This document shows positions 26,801 to 34,607 of a stretch of DNA of 64,000 nt, piece by piece. The first letter of the stretch is position 1, and each line of letters opens with the position of its first letter. Location: the NCBI RefSeq assembly GCF_025833875.1, contig NZ_JAOYOD010000001.1, positions 3,224,001 through 3,288,000 on the forward strand. Reading direction: 5' to 3'. The translations under genes were made by a program, and so were the position numbers. The DNA is from Reichenbachiella ulvae. Lineage in GTDB: Bacteria; Bacteroidota; Bacteroidia; Cytophagales; Cyclobacteriaceae. The notes under the pieces are model-generated. The model ran no database searches, was not told the DNA's origin, and saw nothing but the letters and a program-made list of their open reading frames with translations.

Positions 26801-29800
26801 TTTGAACCACATTACTTGCCGCATTGTAAGTTGTATTTCCTGGCTGACTAGCAGTAATCGTAATTGTGCCAGGCTTTAAAATGGTAACTGTGTTGCCAGA
26901 AATACTAGCAATAGTAGGGTCTGAACTTACATAGCTTACAGTCAATCCAGAAGAAGCAGTTGCTCCTAGATTAAAATTTGGGTCTCCATAAGTCACTGAG
27001 GTCAGGGCCCCAAAGGTGATGGTTTGATCCAACTTAGGAGTAGTAAACTCCTCAATAGCTCCATAAGAAGTACCCTCAGAGTTGATCGCGTATGCTTTGT
27101 ATGAATAAGTTGTATTTGGAGTTAGAGATACAATAGACTTAGAAAAAGTACCCGTCCCTGTTCCATTTAGATCTTTGGTTACTCCCGTCCCCCCTATCAA
27201 AGGATCAGAATTGGTACTTTTAACCGAATAAACGATCCCTCTCTCAGTAACACTGGCACCACCGTCTGCTGTTACTTCACCACCTAAGGTGGCAGAATTT
27301 GCCAATACATCTGCAGCTGTAGCAGTTGTTACATTCGGAGCGGTATTGGCGCCTATGGTCACAACTACATTTCCCGTCATAGTCGACGCACAAGTTGTAG
27401 GATAGACTCTCCATGCATTTACTTCCAGTGTGGCATTTGCAGTTAAAGCCGCAGAGGTCAATACCAAATCACTTCCAGTCCCTAATCCAGCTGCTCCAGA
27501 GTTCGATGATAGATTAATATTCATCAGCTGATAGATCGTGAATGATTCCGCAGAACTGATGGTTACATCTACTGTCGAACCGGAAGTAACTGTGATAGTA
27601 GCCGGGCTGATAGTCAAGGTATTAGTTGGGGTACTACACTCTACCTCCTTGGTATTTGATACCGGTGAATTACAGGTTCCTGTTTGTACAATCGAAAGAA
27701 TCGCTCCAGCATACAAATAATGAGCATCTCCCGAATAAGAACTCAAACCAGAAAAGGTGCCTGTTGATGTGGTAATTTCATTTCCTGAATTATCAGTCAA
27801 AGGTGATCCATCTACATATAAAACCACCGTACCGGATGTTCCAGTTACAGAAAATGAGGTAGTCCCTTCAGTAATAGAGGCTGGCCACCCGATAGTCAAT
27901 GCAGAAGGCGAAGAATTGATCGTGACACCTGCGGATGCCGAACTCACCGTTTCACAATTGTCTGAATTGGTAGCAGTAGCTGTAATTGTCCCTGATGAAA
28001 TATTAAGACCACTTAGATTCCATGTACCGAATTGATTGACTGTTGTAGTTCCAACAGAGCTACCATTCACCAACACATCTATCAATGTTCCTTCTTCTTC
28101 GGATGAAGTTCCAGAGATTGTTTCTACCGGGCTACAATAGGTTCCATCAACTACCGGAGCGGTAGACGCTGTCCCTCCGGTAACACTTCCTAATACTGGC
28201 AAAGACATACATTTGCCCGTCTGATAAAACACTGCTGCCAACCCACTGCAGGTATAATCAGAAACAATCGCTGTTCCTAAATCCACAGTCCAAGCTCCGC
28301 CTGCAGTCGCAGTACCGCTACCTAAATACCCAGTAATATTGGGTGAAGAGTTCGCATCTAATCCACTGTAAGAATACAAATGAACAGTTCCATTTGCATC
28401 CAAATCAGCTGGAGAGTTTCCTGTAATAGTTGAAGCAGATATACTAGGACTTGTTATAGTTCCTCCTGTTGTTGCCACTTCATTAGCACAACCATTACTT
28501 CTCACACATAAATAAGAATAATCCGACCAACAACTGTTGGCATCTTTTCTAATTCTGACAGCCGCGGATTGACATTTTTCAAAATTCGTCGAAGCGGTAA
28601 AACTGTAACTTCCATCTGTAGAGGTATATGAGAATGTTCCCGAAATTGCAGTTCCAAGGCTTCCAGATGTGAAATCATAGACTTCAATAATCGGTGTGGC
28701 TGTCAAGCCTGCATCTGTTGTCCCGGTAATAATTTTTTGCCCTCCTGAATCAAAAGTAGAAATATTAAGTCTACCTGAAGTACAAGCACTTACTACCTCA
28801 ACAGAATTACAGTCAGAATTAGAAACGCTAAGACCTGCATCTATAGCCTCTGCTGTAGCAGTAACAACATCACCTGCAACGACCGAACTCAAAGTAGCAG
28901 TGTATGTTCCATCTGTACTACTAGCAGTTACCGTTTGATTCAATGAACCATTTATATAAACTCGAATAGTGGCTCCCAATGGACCTACACCTGAAACCGC
29001 CACACTAGTTCCAGCCTGAATTTCAGTCGTCAGACTAGGACATGCAGATGGCAAACCTCCACCGGCAATGTCATCCACTGAGGTCGGAGTCTGCTTTTCT
29101 ATTATCTCCTCCAGTGCGCAAAATAGGCATGAATTGCTGCTATCATCAAAACCTCCAATATCCGAAACTGAGCCCTGAAACGTACAGGTATTAGAAGTAT
29201 TGGTAGTAGCTGCAAACCTAAGCCCAGTTGAGCTAGTGATACCTCCAGCCGTGTAAAGGTCAGCTAATGGGACATAAAAATCATAGAAGTAATCCAAGTC
29301 GCTTCCAGATTCGATTCCGGAGATAGACTTTTGATGATTGGTAGAGAGACTGTATGAAAATTCTTCTGCGTCACAAGCACCATCTGAAGAAGAGGCGTCA
29401 AAATCCAGAATCGCAACTTCATGCTTAGACCTTAATACCACCCCCAGCTCAAAACCAGGGTTAGCTCCTGCCTGATAAGACCCTGCATCCTCTGTTCCGA
29501 TCAAGCCATCTGTATCTATGAGGACAGTATATCCCTTTGCATTGGGACGAAAATCAGCTAAGCGAAATCTAAATATTAAGTTCGTGCCGTCATTTCGCAA
29601 ATAGGTAGCATAGCCATCTGGGTCAACAGAGAAATCAGTAAAACCTTCGTCAGGGCCACTTCTTACATCAGACAGTTTTTCACCTGCCCCTACCGTTGGG
29701 AACCGCGTCCATTCAGAGGCATTTTCAAACTCATCAGTATCATCCCCATCTTCGGAAAATCCAATAATATCTTGGGAAATTAATCCATCCTGATTGGGAT

Positions 29801-30008
29801 CCAAAATTGTACCTGTAGCAGGTTCAATGATCAAACCCTTTGTTTGAGCGAATCCTAAAGAAGCGCTCGTAACAATAGTTAAAATGATTATCAGTCTCAA
29901 AAAAAGGGAATAACAATCCCTATCAGACACTTTTTTTTCTAGCTTGAACAAGGTTATTTCTAGGTTTTTATTTGGACAATTAAATTTTTCAGGGAAGGCA
30001 GAATGCAA
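20676..30008 (-). CDS. giant multidomain repeat adhesin, T9SS cargo, SprB-like (main part)
   Basis: The 3110-residue frame encodes, in order: a signal peptide (about 27-55, ending GFAQ), an N-terminal beta-rich domain with a NQDG loop (to about 310), Ig/Cys-containing modules (to about 900), an FN3-like module (GVTKDLNG to EEFTTP), four MBG-type units, eleven YDG units of 77 residues (about 1398-2244), six 100-residue VCBS/cadherin-like units (about 2247-2846), two more divergent units and the start of Asp-rich repeats. It stops at TGA 20676 because of the base at 20685. The real start may be GTG at 29930, which puts the signal peptide at the N-terminus and lies 13 bases after a near-consensus box (TAACCTTG). 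The protein is probably exported by T9SS and displayed on the surface, where it could mediate gliding or attachment; that role is inferred from SprF linkage and architecture. Confidence 0.88.
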   Translation of the reverse strand: MHSAFPEKFNCPNKNLEITLFKLEKKVSDRDCYSLFLRLIIILTIVTSASLGFAQTKGLIIEPATGTILDPNQDGLISQDIIGFSEDGDDTDEFENASEWTRFPTVGAGEKLSDVRSGPDEGFTDFSVDPDGYATYLRNDGTNLIFRFRLADFRPNAKGYTVLIDTDGLIGTEDAGSYQAGANPGFELGVVLRSKHEVAILDFDASSSDGACDAEEFSYSLSTNHQKSISGIESGSDLDYFYDFYVPLADLYTAGGITSSTGLRFAATTNTSNTCTFQGSVSDIGGFDDSSNSCLFCALEEIIEKQTPTSVDDIAGGGLPSACPSLTTEIQAGTSVAVSGVGPLGATIRVYINGSLNQTVTASSTDGTYTATLSSVVAGDVVTATAEAIDAGLSVSNSDCNSVEVVSACTSGRLNISTFDSGGQKIITGTTDAGLTATPIIEVYDFTSGSLGTAISGTFSYTSTDGSYSFTASTNFEKCQSAAVRIRKDANSCWSDYSYLCVRSNGCANEVATTGGTITSPSISASTITGNSPADLDANGTVHLYSYSGLDANSSPNITGYLGSGTATAGGAWTVDLGTAIVSDYTCSGLAAVFYQTGKCMSLPVLGSVTGGTASTAPVVDGTYCSPVETISGTSSEEEGTLIDVLVNGSSVGTTTVNQFGTWNLSGLNISSGTITATATNSDNCETVSSASAGVTINSSPSALTIGWPASITEGTTSFSVTGTSGTVVLYVDGSPLTDNSGNEITTSTGTFSGLSSYSGDAHYLYAGAILSIVQTGTCNSPVSNTKEVECSTPTNTLTISPATITVTSGSTVDVTISSAESFTIYQLMNINLSSNSGAAGLGTGSDLVLTSAALTANATLEVNAWRVYPTTCASTMTGNVVVTIGANTAPNVTTATAADVLANSATLGGEVTADGGASVTERGIVYSVKSTNSDPLIGGTGVTKDLNGTGTGTFSKSIVSLTPNTTYSYKAYAINSEGTSYGAIEEFTTPKLDQTITFGALTSVTYGDPNFNLGATASSGLTVSYVSSDPTIASISGNTVTILKPGTITITASQPGNTTYNAASNVVQTLVVNKKDLTVTAQDLTITYGDNPIGSLSVSYTGFITGEDNTDLGGTLAFAAIADTDAGTYTDVIVPSGYTSSNYAITYESADLTINKKALTVTASSSQTKVYGTIDPTLTYTITGFVSGDGEGDLDSPVSISRATGENVGTYTITPSGAADANYTVSFVTADFEITRAALTVTANSSQTKVYGATDPTLTYTITGYKNGDDEGDLDSPVAISRATGENVGNYTITPSGAADANYTVSFVTADFEITRAALTVTANSSQTKVYGATDPALTYTVTGYTNGDDESDLDSPVSISRATGENVGTYTITPSGAADANYTVSFVTADFSITTKAITITADAKSKTYGDADPALTYSITSGSLETGDSFSGSLTRAAGEDAGTYAISVGSVTAGSNYSVTFVSDDLTISAKPITITADAKSKTYGDTDPALTYSITSGSLETGDSFSGSLTRAAGEDAGTYAISVGSVTAGSNYDVTFVSDDLTISAKAITITADAKSKTYGDADPALTYSITSGSLESGDSFSGSLTRAAGEDAGTYAISVGSVTAGSNYSVTFVSDDLTISAKAITITADAKSKTYGDTDPALTYSITSGSLETGDSFSGSLTRAAGEDAGTYAISVGSVTAGSNYDVTFVSDDLTISAKAITITADAKSKTYGDADPALTYSITSGSLESGDSFSGSLTRAAGEDAGTYAISVGTVTAGSNYSVTFVSDDLTISAKAITITADAKSKTYGDTDPALTYSITSGSLETGDSFSGSLTRAAGEDAGTYAISVGSVTAGSNYDVTFVSDDLTISAKAITITADAKSKTYGDADPALTYSITSGSLETGDSFSGSLTRAAGEDAGTYAISVGSVTAGSNYDVTFVSDDLTISAKAITITADAKSKTYGDADPALTYSITSGSLETGDSFSGSLTRAAGEDAGTYAISVGSVTAGSNYDVTFVSDDLTISAKAITITADAKSKTYGDADPALTYSITSGSLESGDSFSGSLTRAAGEDAGTYAISVGSVTAGSNYSVTFVSDDLTISAKAITITADAKSKTYGDTDPALTYSITSGSLETGDSFSGSLTRAAGEDAGTYAISVGTVTAGSNYDVTFASDDLTISAKAITITADAKSKVAGVSDPTLTYQVTSGLLESGDSFSGSLTRETGETVGTYNILIGTVSAGSNYTVTFVSNIFTITSEPNTAPVASADTYTFDQGSSNSVTAGNGVLTNDSDADGDTMTAILVSDVSNGTLTFNADGSFTYVHDGSATTSDSFSYKVNDGTEDGNTVTVTLNINSTTVTNTAPVATADTYTFDQGSSNSVTAGNGVLTNDSDADGDTMTAILVSDVSNGTLTFNADGSFTYVHDGSATTSDSFSYKVNDGTEDGNTVTVTLNINSTTVTNTAPVATADTYTFDQGSSNSVTAGNGVLTNDSDADGDTMTAVLVSDVSNGTLTFNADGSFTYVHDGSATTSDSFSYKVNDGTEDGNTVTVTLNINSTTVTNTAPVGTADTYTFDQGSSNNVTAGNGVLANDSDADGDTMTAILVSDVSNGTLTFNADGSFNYVHDGSVTTSDSFSYKVNDGTEDGNTVTVTLNINSTTVTNTAPVATADTYTFDQGSSNSVTAGNGVLTNDSDADGDTMTAVLVSDVSNGTLTFNADGSFTYVHDGSATTSDSFSYKVNDGTEDGNTVTVTLNINSTTVTNTAPVATADTYTFDQGSSNSVTAGNGVLTNDSDADGDTMTAILVSDVSNGTLTFNADGSFNYVHDGSATTTDSFTYKVNDGTEDGNTVTVILTINSTGTTNTPPVAVEDSYTFDEGSSNSISIAEGVLSNDTDADGDAITAILVSDVSNGTLTLNSDGSFTYIHDATAGARTLGSNSVDSFTYKVNDGKVDGNTVTVTLNINAVNSSPVALSTSITIREAFTGDLKELISDPDGDELNISTIAISSPNNGTLVIHSDGTYTYTPGDGFEGSDEFTFEVCDNGTPSICVTAVVSIVVESADADGDGIPDSEEGTGDTDGDGTPDFEDEDSDNDGIPDSEEGSVDSDGDGTPDYKDEDSDGDGILR
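20681..20690 (-). other. one-base frameshift that separates the adhesin from its sorting domain
   Basis: Here the plus strand reads GAGAATACC, while the equivalent place in the other repeat units reads GAGATACC or GAGATGCC. The single extra A turns GGT ATC TCA GAT (GISD) into GGT ATT CTC AGA TGA (GILR stop). Removing it joins the 3110-residue frame to the downstream frame through GISDEEEGNED and yields a protein of about 3379 residues. There is no slippery heptamer or homopolymer, so programmed frameshifting or slippage phase variation is unlikely. Confidence 0.85.
21471..23270 (-). repeat. six tandem 300-bp units (cadherin/VCBS-like Ig domains)
   Basis: Six in-phase 300-bp units encode 100-residue domains starting NTAPVATADTYTFDQGSS with the calcium-type NDSDADGD and the typical DGSFTYVHDGS strand. 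The third and fifth units in protein order are identical except for single bases over about 300 bp, and the first two share an identical block of more than 240 bp, whereas the fourth is more divergent. A seventh, more divergent domain (NTPPVAVEDSYTF) follows at about 21150-21470. Confidence 0.93.
23277..25817 (-). repeat. eleven tandem 231-bp units (YDG domains) with a 462-bp higher-order period
   Basis: Each unit encodes 77 residues of the form KAITITADAKSKTYGD, then DPALTYSITSGSL, GDSFSGSL and NYxVTFVSDDLTISA. Ten are near identical and the eleventh, next to the VCBS array, is diverged (KSKVAGVSDPTL). Types DADPAL...LESGD...NYSV and DTDPAL...LETGD...NYDV alternate, and the blocks at about 24465-24926 and 24928-25388 are nearly identical, giving a two-unit period. 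Two adjacent units (about 24001-24231 and 24232-24462) appear identical. Confidence 0.93.
25818..26537 (-). repeat. three tandem 240-bp units (MBG-type domains)
   Basis: Three 80-residue units read ALTVTANSSQTKVYGATDP, then GDLDSPVxISRATGENVG, NYTITPSGAADANYTVSF. An older relative (KDLTVTAQDLTITYGDNP) precedes them at about 26538-26790. They belong to the same MBG/YDG superfamily as the next array but are clearly more diverged from it than its units are from each other. Confidence 0.9.
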
Positions 30009-30074
30009 TATTACTCACAATCAAAATCTCATCATCTAGAAATAGTATAAAAACAAAGCTCCTAAAGAATATTT

Positions 30075-30102
30075 AAGGATCCCTTTTATCCTTTTATAAA
30101 AG
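30075..30102. other. hairpin and 12-bp palindrome between the adhesin and pyrD
   Basis: AAGGAT (30075-30080) pairs with ATCCTT (30088-30093), and CTTTTATAAAAG (30091-30102) is a perfect palindrome. The rest of the 217-base gap is AT-rich. A regulatory site for either divergent gene is possible; no known operator was recognised. Confidence 0.35.
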
Positions 30103-30197
30103 AATCACCTACAAAAACTAGTATTACTACTTATAAAAAGCTTCAAAATAAAATTTCCCTATTCATTCCAAACCATGGAATCCAACAGGTTAATTGA

Positions 30198-30205
30198 TAC
30201 TTTTG
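30198..30205 (+). promoter_or_regulatory. -7 promoter box (TACTTTTG) of pyrD
   Basis: TACTTTTG matches TAnnTTTG and lies 20 bases upstream of the ATG at 30226. It falls inside the longer reading frame that would start at 30175, which argues against the longer start. No strong TTTG is seen at -33. Confidence 0.5.
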
Positions 30206-30225
30206 CGTTTCATAACAGTCTTAAT

Positions 30226-31245
30226 ATGTACAAGTCTTTGATCAAACCGGTTCTTTTTCGTTTCAATCCAGAAAAAGCTCATCACCTTACTTTTGGAGCT
30301 CTTAAAACACTTCAGAAAATCCCGTTCGGCCTATCCTTGATCAAAGCCATAGGAGCAAAAACTAACAAGCAGTCCACTGAACTTTTTGGAATCAATTTTC
30401 CGAACCCAATCGGGTTGGCTGCAGGTCTGGATAAAAATGCGGAAGCCATCGATGCATTTGCAGCGATGGGGTTCGGCTTTGTAGAAATAGGCACGGTGAC
30501 TCCCAAGCCACAGCCAGGCAATCCACAGCCCAGACTTTTCAGGTTGAAAGAGGATGAAGCGCTAATTAATAGGATGGGCTTCAACAATGACGGGGTACAG
30601 GTGGTGAAGGAAAGATTAAAGAAAAGAAAATCAAAGGTGATCGTAGGCGGTAACATTGGCAAGAACAAAGTCACGCCAAATGAAGAAGCTGTTAATGACT
30701 ATCTGATTTGCTTCAATGAACTATTCGATGAGGTGGACTATTTTGTCGTGAATGTAAGTTCTCCTAACACTCCGGGTCTTCGCGAACTTCAGGAGAAAAA
30801 ACCTTTGTCCGACATACTGAACCGTCTCATGGAAGAGAATCAAAAGAAACCAAGCCAAAAACCTATTTTGCTCAAAATTGCTCCTGATTTAACAGACGCC
30901 CAGCTAGACGACATCATAGAGATCATTGACGAAACTAAAATCCATGGAGTAATCGCAACCAATACTACCATCGATAGATCTGGATTGAAAACGGACAAAG
31001 GTGAAATCGAATCCATCGGAAACGGAGGACTAAGCGGGGCACCTGTTCATCAGAGATCCACAGATGTCATTCGATATTTGCACGAAAAGTCTAATGGTTC
31101 TTTCCCGATTATCGGAGTAGGCGGCATCAATTCTGCACAGAGAGCCAAAGAAAAGCTAGAGGCAGGAGCCAGTATGATTCAACTCTACAGTGGCTTCATT
31201 TACGAGGGACCTGATCTAATCAAAAACATCAGCAAGGCACTCTAA
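30226..31245 (+). CDS. pyrD: quinone-dependent dihydroorotate dehydrogenase (class 2)
   Basis: Oxidises dihydroorotate to orotate at the inner membrane with FMN and passes electrons to quinone. The 339-residue protein has the class 2 N-terminal helix [20 protein letters not shown], the FMN-site region [33 protein letters not shown], the catalytic Ser in [14 protein letters not shown] and the GGI-x-S phosphate-site block near the end. The ATG at 30226 is chosen because the family begins at MYKxLIKPxLF and a -7 box lies just upstream. It is divergent from the adhesin operon and ends 20 bases before a hairpin. Confidence 0.95.
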   Translation: MYKSLIKPVLFRFNPEKAHHLTFGALKTLQKIPFGLSLIKAIGAKTNKQSTELFGINFPNPIGLAAGLDKNAEAIDAFAAMGFGFVEIGTVTPKPQPGNPQPRLFRLKEDEALINRMGFNNDGVQVVKERLKKRKSKVIVGGNIGKNKVTPNEEAVNDYLICFNELFDEVDYFVVNVSSPNTPGLRELQEKKPLSDILNRLMEENQKKPSQKPILLKIAPDLTDAQLDDIIEIIDETKIHGVIATNTTIDRSGLKTDKGEIESIGNGGLSGAPVHQRSTDVIRYLHEKSNGSFPIIGVGGINSAQRAKEKLEAGASMIQLYSGFIYEGPDLIKNISKAL

Positions 31246-31261
31246 GACTTGCACCTAGATG

Positions 31262-31284
31262 CATGCCTTTCGGCATGAATTTTT
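31262..31284 (+). terminator. probable terminator after pyrD
   Basis: CATGCC (31262-31267) pairs with GGCATG (31272-31277) around a TTTC loop, followed by AATTTTT. The stem is short but G/C-containing and sits 16 bases after the stop. Confidence 0.55.
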
Positions 31285-31323
31285 GCTCACAAATTGTTTA
31301 TTTTACGATTTGAAAATCGACTA

Positions 31324-33870
31324 ATGGCGAAGAATACATATAAAAAACAATCTAAAGAAAAGAAATCCCTGAAGCTGCCCAAAATCTCTATTGGTTTTTT
31401 AGGCGATCGAAGACTCCATCTATCTCTCGGTTTTTTGGCACTGATTTCAAGTTTGTTTTTACTGACCGCCTTTATCTCTTACCTATTCACTGGCAAGGCT
31501 GACCAAAGCATCATTGGACATGTCATCGATACTGGAGTCAAAAGCTCTGGACAGGAAGCCGAAAACTGGCTTGGGCTTTTTGGAGCCTACGCCTCTCATT
31601 ATTTCATTTACCAGTACTTCGGAATTGCTTCTTTTTTGATTCCTCCTTTTTTGTTTTTGATTGGATACAAAATCGTCTTCCGAAGAGAAATACTACCTAT
31701 TTCCAAATCCTTTTACTTCGTTACTTTTTTCTTGCTTTGGGTATCCGTGCTGATTGGCTACTTTATGATCAACTCAGAATCGATCTACGAGTGGGGGTTT
31801 CTAGGTGGCGGAACGGGGTATGAAATTGCCGCGCTGATGGATAGCCTGATGGGCTGGGGCACTCTGTTATTCTTGATACTTTCCTTTGTTGTATTCGCAA
31901 TTTACTTCCTCAACATCACCCAGATGTCTGGATTATCTACTTTGGATCTACCTCGGGACCACTCCATCGATAGTGATCTTGATGAAATAGAGAATTTATC
32001 TGAGGATCAAAACGATTTAGATGCTGATCAAGAAGAAGATCTTGATGATGAGGAAATGGTTTTGGTAAAGAAGGAGTCGCCTGAAAAGGATGACATTGCA
32101 GCCATGGTAGCTTCGATTAAGGAAGAAGTCGAAGAGGAAGAAGCACTACTAAAAAAACAAACTGAAGAAAGCTGGAATGTAAATACCCCAAAAGCCAACA
32201 CACCTAAAAAAGAGAAACCAGAACTCGAGCTGGATGTAGACTTACCTCCTACCCCAACACCAAAACCTAAGCCTGCTCCAGAGCCTGAGGAAGAAAAAAT
32301 CGCTTTCGAGGCAGAACAAAGAACAGAAAAAGAAAAAACCAGCAATCAGCTCGAAAATTATGATCCTACCTTGGATTTGGGCCATTACAAATACCCCAAT
32401 CCAGAGCTGCTGATCGAATACCCAGACAATGATGTCAGAGTATCAAAAGAAGAATTAGAGCAAAATAAGGATCGTATTGTAGAGACCTTGATCAATTTCA
32501 AAATCGGTATCTCAAGTATCAAGGCAACGATTGGACCTACAGTTACACTCTACGAAATCATACCAGAGGCGGGCGTTAAGATCTCAAAAATCAAAAACCT
32601 CGAAGATGACATTGCATTGAGCTTGGCTGCCCTCGGTATCAGGATCATCGCACCTATTCCTGGCAAAGGAACAATAGGTATTGAAGTGCCTAACAAGAAC
32701 CGTGAAATGGTGGACATCAAATCAGTCTTGACCACCGAAAAATTCATGAAGAGCAAGGCAGAACTACCTATCGTTTTAGGTAAAACCATCTCCAATGAGG
32801 TTTATGTTACTGATCTTGCCAAGATGCCTCACCTGCTGATGGCAGGTGCTACCGGTCAGGGTAAATCAGTTGGTTTGAATATCATATTGACTTCTCTGGT
32901 TTACAAGAAACACCCTTCTCAACTTAAGTTTGTACTGGTTGACCCTAAGAAGGTAGAGCTTACGCTTTTCAACAAAATAGAGAAGCACTTCTTAGCCAAA
33001 CTTCCGGACACAGATGACGCGATCATTACAGACACAAAAAAGGTAATCTACACCCTCAATTCCTTATGTATTGAGATGGACAATCGATACGACCTATTGA
33101 AGGATGCTGGCTGTAGAAACCTAAAAGAGTACAATAAGAAATTCGTCGAAAGAAGGCTTAATCCTAATAAGGGACACAAATTCTTGCCCTATATCGTACT
33201 CGTAATCGATGAGCTTGCGGATCTGATGATGACTGCCGGCAAAGAAGTGGAAACTCCTATTGCCCGTTTGGCACAGCTTGCACGTGCGATTGGCATCCAT
33301 TTGGTGGTGGCGACTCAGCGTCCCTCTGTCAATGTGATTACTGGTGTGATCAAAGCAAACTTCCCGGCTCGTCTTTCTTTCCGAGTTACATCCAAGATCG
33401 ACTCAAGAACCATTTTAGATGCAGGTGGTGCAGAACAATTGATCGGTATGGGAGACATGTTGTTATCTTTGGGCTCTGATATCATCAGGTTGCAATGTGG
33501 ATTCGTTGACACACCAGAGGTGGAGCGTATTTGCGAATTCATCGGAGATCAACAGGGATACGAGTCTGCTTACATGCTGCCGGAGTTTGTGGGCGATGAA
33601 GGAGATTCAACTGCCGTAGGTGAAGTAGACCTAAAAGATCGAGATACGCTCTTCGACGATGCGGCACGATTGATCGTGATGCATCAGCAAGGCAGCACCT
33701 CTTTGATACAAAGAAAATTGAAACTGGGATACAACCGAGCAGGTAGGTTAATTGACCAACTGGAAGCTGCGGGTATCGTAGGCCCCTTCGAAGGCAGCAA
33801 GGCCCGAGAGGTATTAGTTTCGGACGAATACAGTTTGGAACAGTTATTGAATGAACTGAACGGACAATAA
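31324..33870 (+). CDS. ftsK: DNA translocase FtsK
   Basis: The 848-residue protein pumps DNA at the septum and activates XerCD at dif. It has four N-terminal membrane helices (about 30-190), an acidic, Pro/Glu-rich linker (about 215-345), and the RecA-like motor with Walker A GATGQGKS at about 508-515 and Walker B YIVLVIDELADL at about 622-633, then the winged-helix gamma domain (SLIQRKLKLGYNRAGRLID) that reads KOPS-like sites. Upstream TTG in frame was rejected; the ATG at 31324 (MAKNTYKKQSK) precedes the basic N-terminus normal for FtsK. It sits 30 bases before lolA, probably as an operon. Confidence 0.96.
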   Translation: MAKNTYKKQSKEKKSLKLPKISIGFLGDRRLHLSLGFLALISSLFLLTAFISYLFTGKADQSIIGHVIDTGVKSSGQEAENWLGLFGAYASHYFIYQYFGIASFLIPPFLFLIGYKIVFRREILPISKSFYFVTFFLLWVSVLIGYFMINSESIYEWGFLGGGTGYEIAALMDSLMGWGTLLFLILSFVVFAIYFLNITQMSGLSTLDLPRDHSIDSDLDEIENLSEDQNDLDADQEEDLDDEEMVLVKKESPEKDDIAAMVASIKEEVEEEEALLKKQTEESWNVNTPKANTPKKEKPELELDVDLPPTPTPKPKPAPEPEEEKIAFEAEQRTEKEKTSNQLENYDPTLDLGHYKYPNPELLIEYPDNDVRVSKEELEQNKDRIVETLINFKIGISSIKATIGPTVTLYEIIPEAGVKISKIKNLEDDIALSLAALGIRIIAPIPGKGTIGIEVPNKNREMVDIKSVLTTEKFMKSKAELPIVLGKTISNEVYVTDLAKMPHLLMAGATGQGKSVGLNIILTSLVYKKHPSQLKFVLVDPKKVELTLFNKIEKHFLAKLPDTDDAIITDTKKVIYTLNSLCIEMDNRYDLLKDAGCRNLKEYNKKFVERRLNPNKGHKFLPYIVLVIDELADLMMTAGKEVETPIARLAQLARAIGIHLVVATQRPSVNVITGVIKANFPARLSFRVTSKIDSRTILDAGGAEQLIGMGDMLLSLGSDIIRLQCGFVDTPEVERICEFIGDQQGYESAYMLPEFVGDEGDSTAVGEVDLKDRDTLFDDAARLIVMHQQGSTSLIQRKLKLGYNRAGRLIDQLEAAGIVGPFEGSKAREVLVSDEYSLEQLLNELNGQ

Positions 33871-33900
33871 AATTAGACTTAAAATTCAAACGAAATAAAA

Positions 33901-34539
33901 ATGAAATTATTCACTTCAAGTTTGCTACTCAGCGTCCTGATTTGCACTCAGGTATTCGCTCAAAAAGACCCTAAAGCCAAGAGCATTCTGGATGCAATGA
34001 GCCAGAAATACAAGAGCATTCCCTCTTTCACAGCAGATTTTACCTATACCATGGAAAATCCTGAAGAAGACATCAATGAAGGGTTTGAAGGAAAAGTGAA
34101 TGTCAAAGGTGAAAAATACAAGTTGGCCATGGAAGGCCAGGAGATCATTTTCGATGGAGAAAATGTTTGGACTTACCTTAAAGAAGACAAAGAAGTAACA
34201 GTAGCTCCTTACGAAGAAGATGAAGGTGAAATTTCACTATCTAACATCTTTACTTTGTATGAATCTGGATTCAAATACTTGTATTTAGAGTCTAGAGACG
34301 GAGGTAAAATTGATGTTGTGGATTTGGTTCCAGAAGATTTGAACAAAAGCTATTTCAAAATCAGAATGCAAATAACAGCTGCCAACAAGGACCTGGTTAC
34401 TTTCAAAGTATTTGACAAATCAGGAAGTCGCTACGTCTATACCATCACTTCCTTCTCGAAAGACAGCTCTTTAAAAGACTCTGACTTCACTTTCAATACC
34501 AAGGCTAATCCAGGCGTAGAGGTAATAGATTTCAGATAA
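33901..34539 (+). CDS. lolA: outer membrane lipoprotein carrier protein LolA-like
   Basis: The 212-residue protein has a signal peptide (to VFAQ, about residue 21) and the LolA/LolB beta-sheet pattern: SFTADFTYTMENPEE, GKVNVKGEKYKLAMEGQEIIFDGENVWTY and the C-terminal DSDFTFNTKANPGVEVIDFR. LolA shuttles lipoproteins across the periplasm to the outer membrane. Position right after ftsK is a familiar order in Bacteroidota. The stop is followed by a strong terminator. Confidence 0.88.
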   Translation: MKLFTSSLLLSVLICTQVFAQKDPKAKSILDAMSQKYKSIPSFTADFTYTMENPEEDINEGFEGKVNVKGEKYKLAMEGQEIIFDGENVWTYLKEDKEVTVAPYEEDEGEISLSNIFTLYESGFKYLYLESRDGGKIDVVDLVPEDLNKSYFKIRMQITAANKDLVTFKVFDKSGSRYVYTITSFSKDSSLKDSDFTFNTKANPGVEVIDFR

Positions 34540-34561
34540 GATCTTTCACGCAAGAAACACC

Positions 34562-34594
34562 AAAGCTGTCTATATTTATGGACAGCTTTTTTTA
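34562..34594 (+). terminator. terminator after lolA
   Basis: AAAGCTGTC (34562-34570) pairs with GACAGCTTT (34581-34589) around a 10-base loop, followed by more T. An ATG at 34578 lies inside the stem-loop and is therefore not the start of the next gene. Confidence 0.85.
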
Positions 34595-34607
34595 TATCTT
34601 CTTTTGT

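Noticed and set aside
30075..30102. Riboswitch upstream of pyrD
   Set aside because: The hairpin lies upstream of the likely promoter of pyrD, so it would not be in the mRNA.
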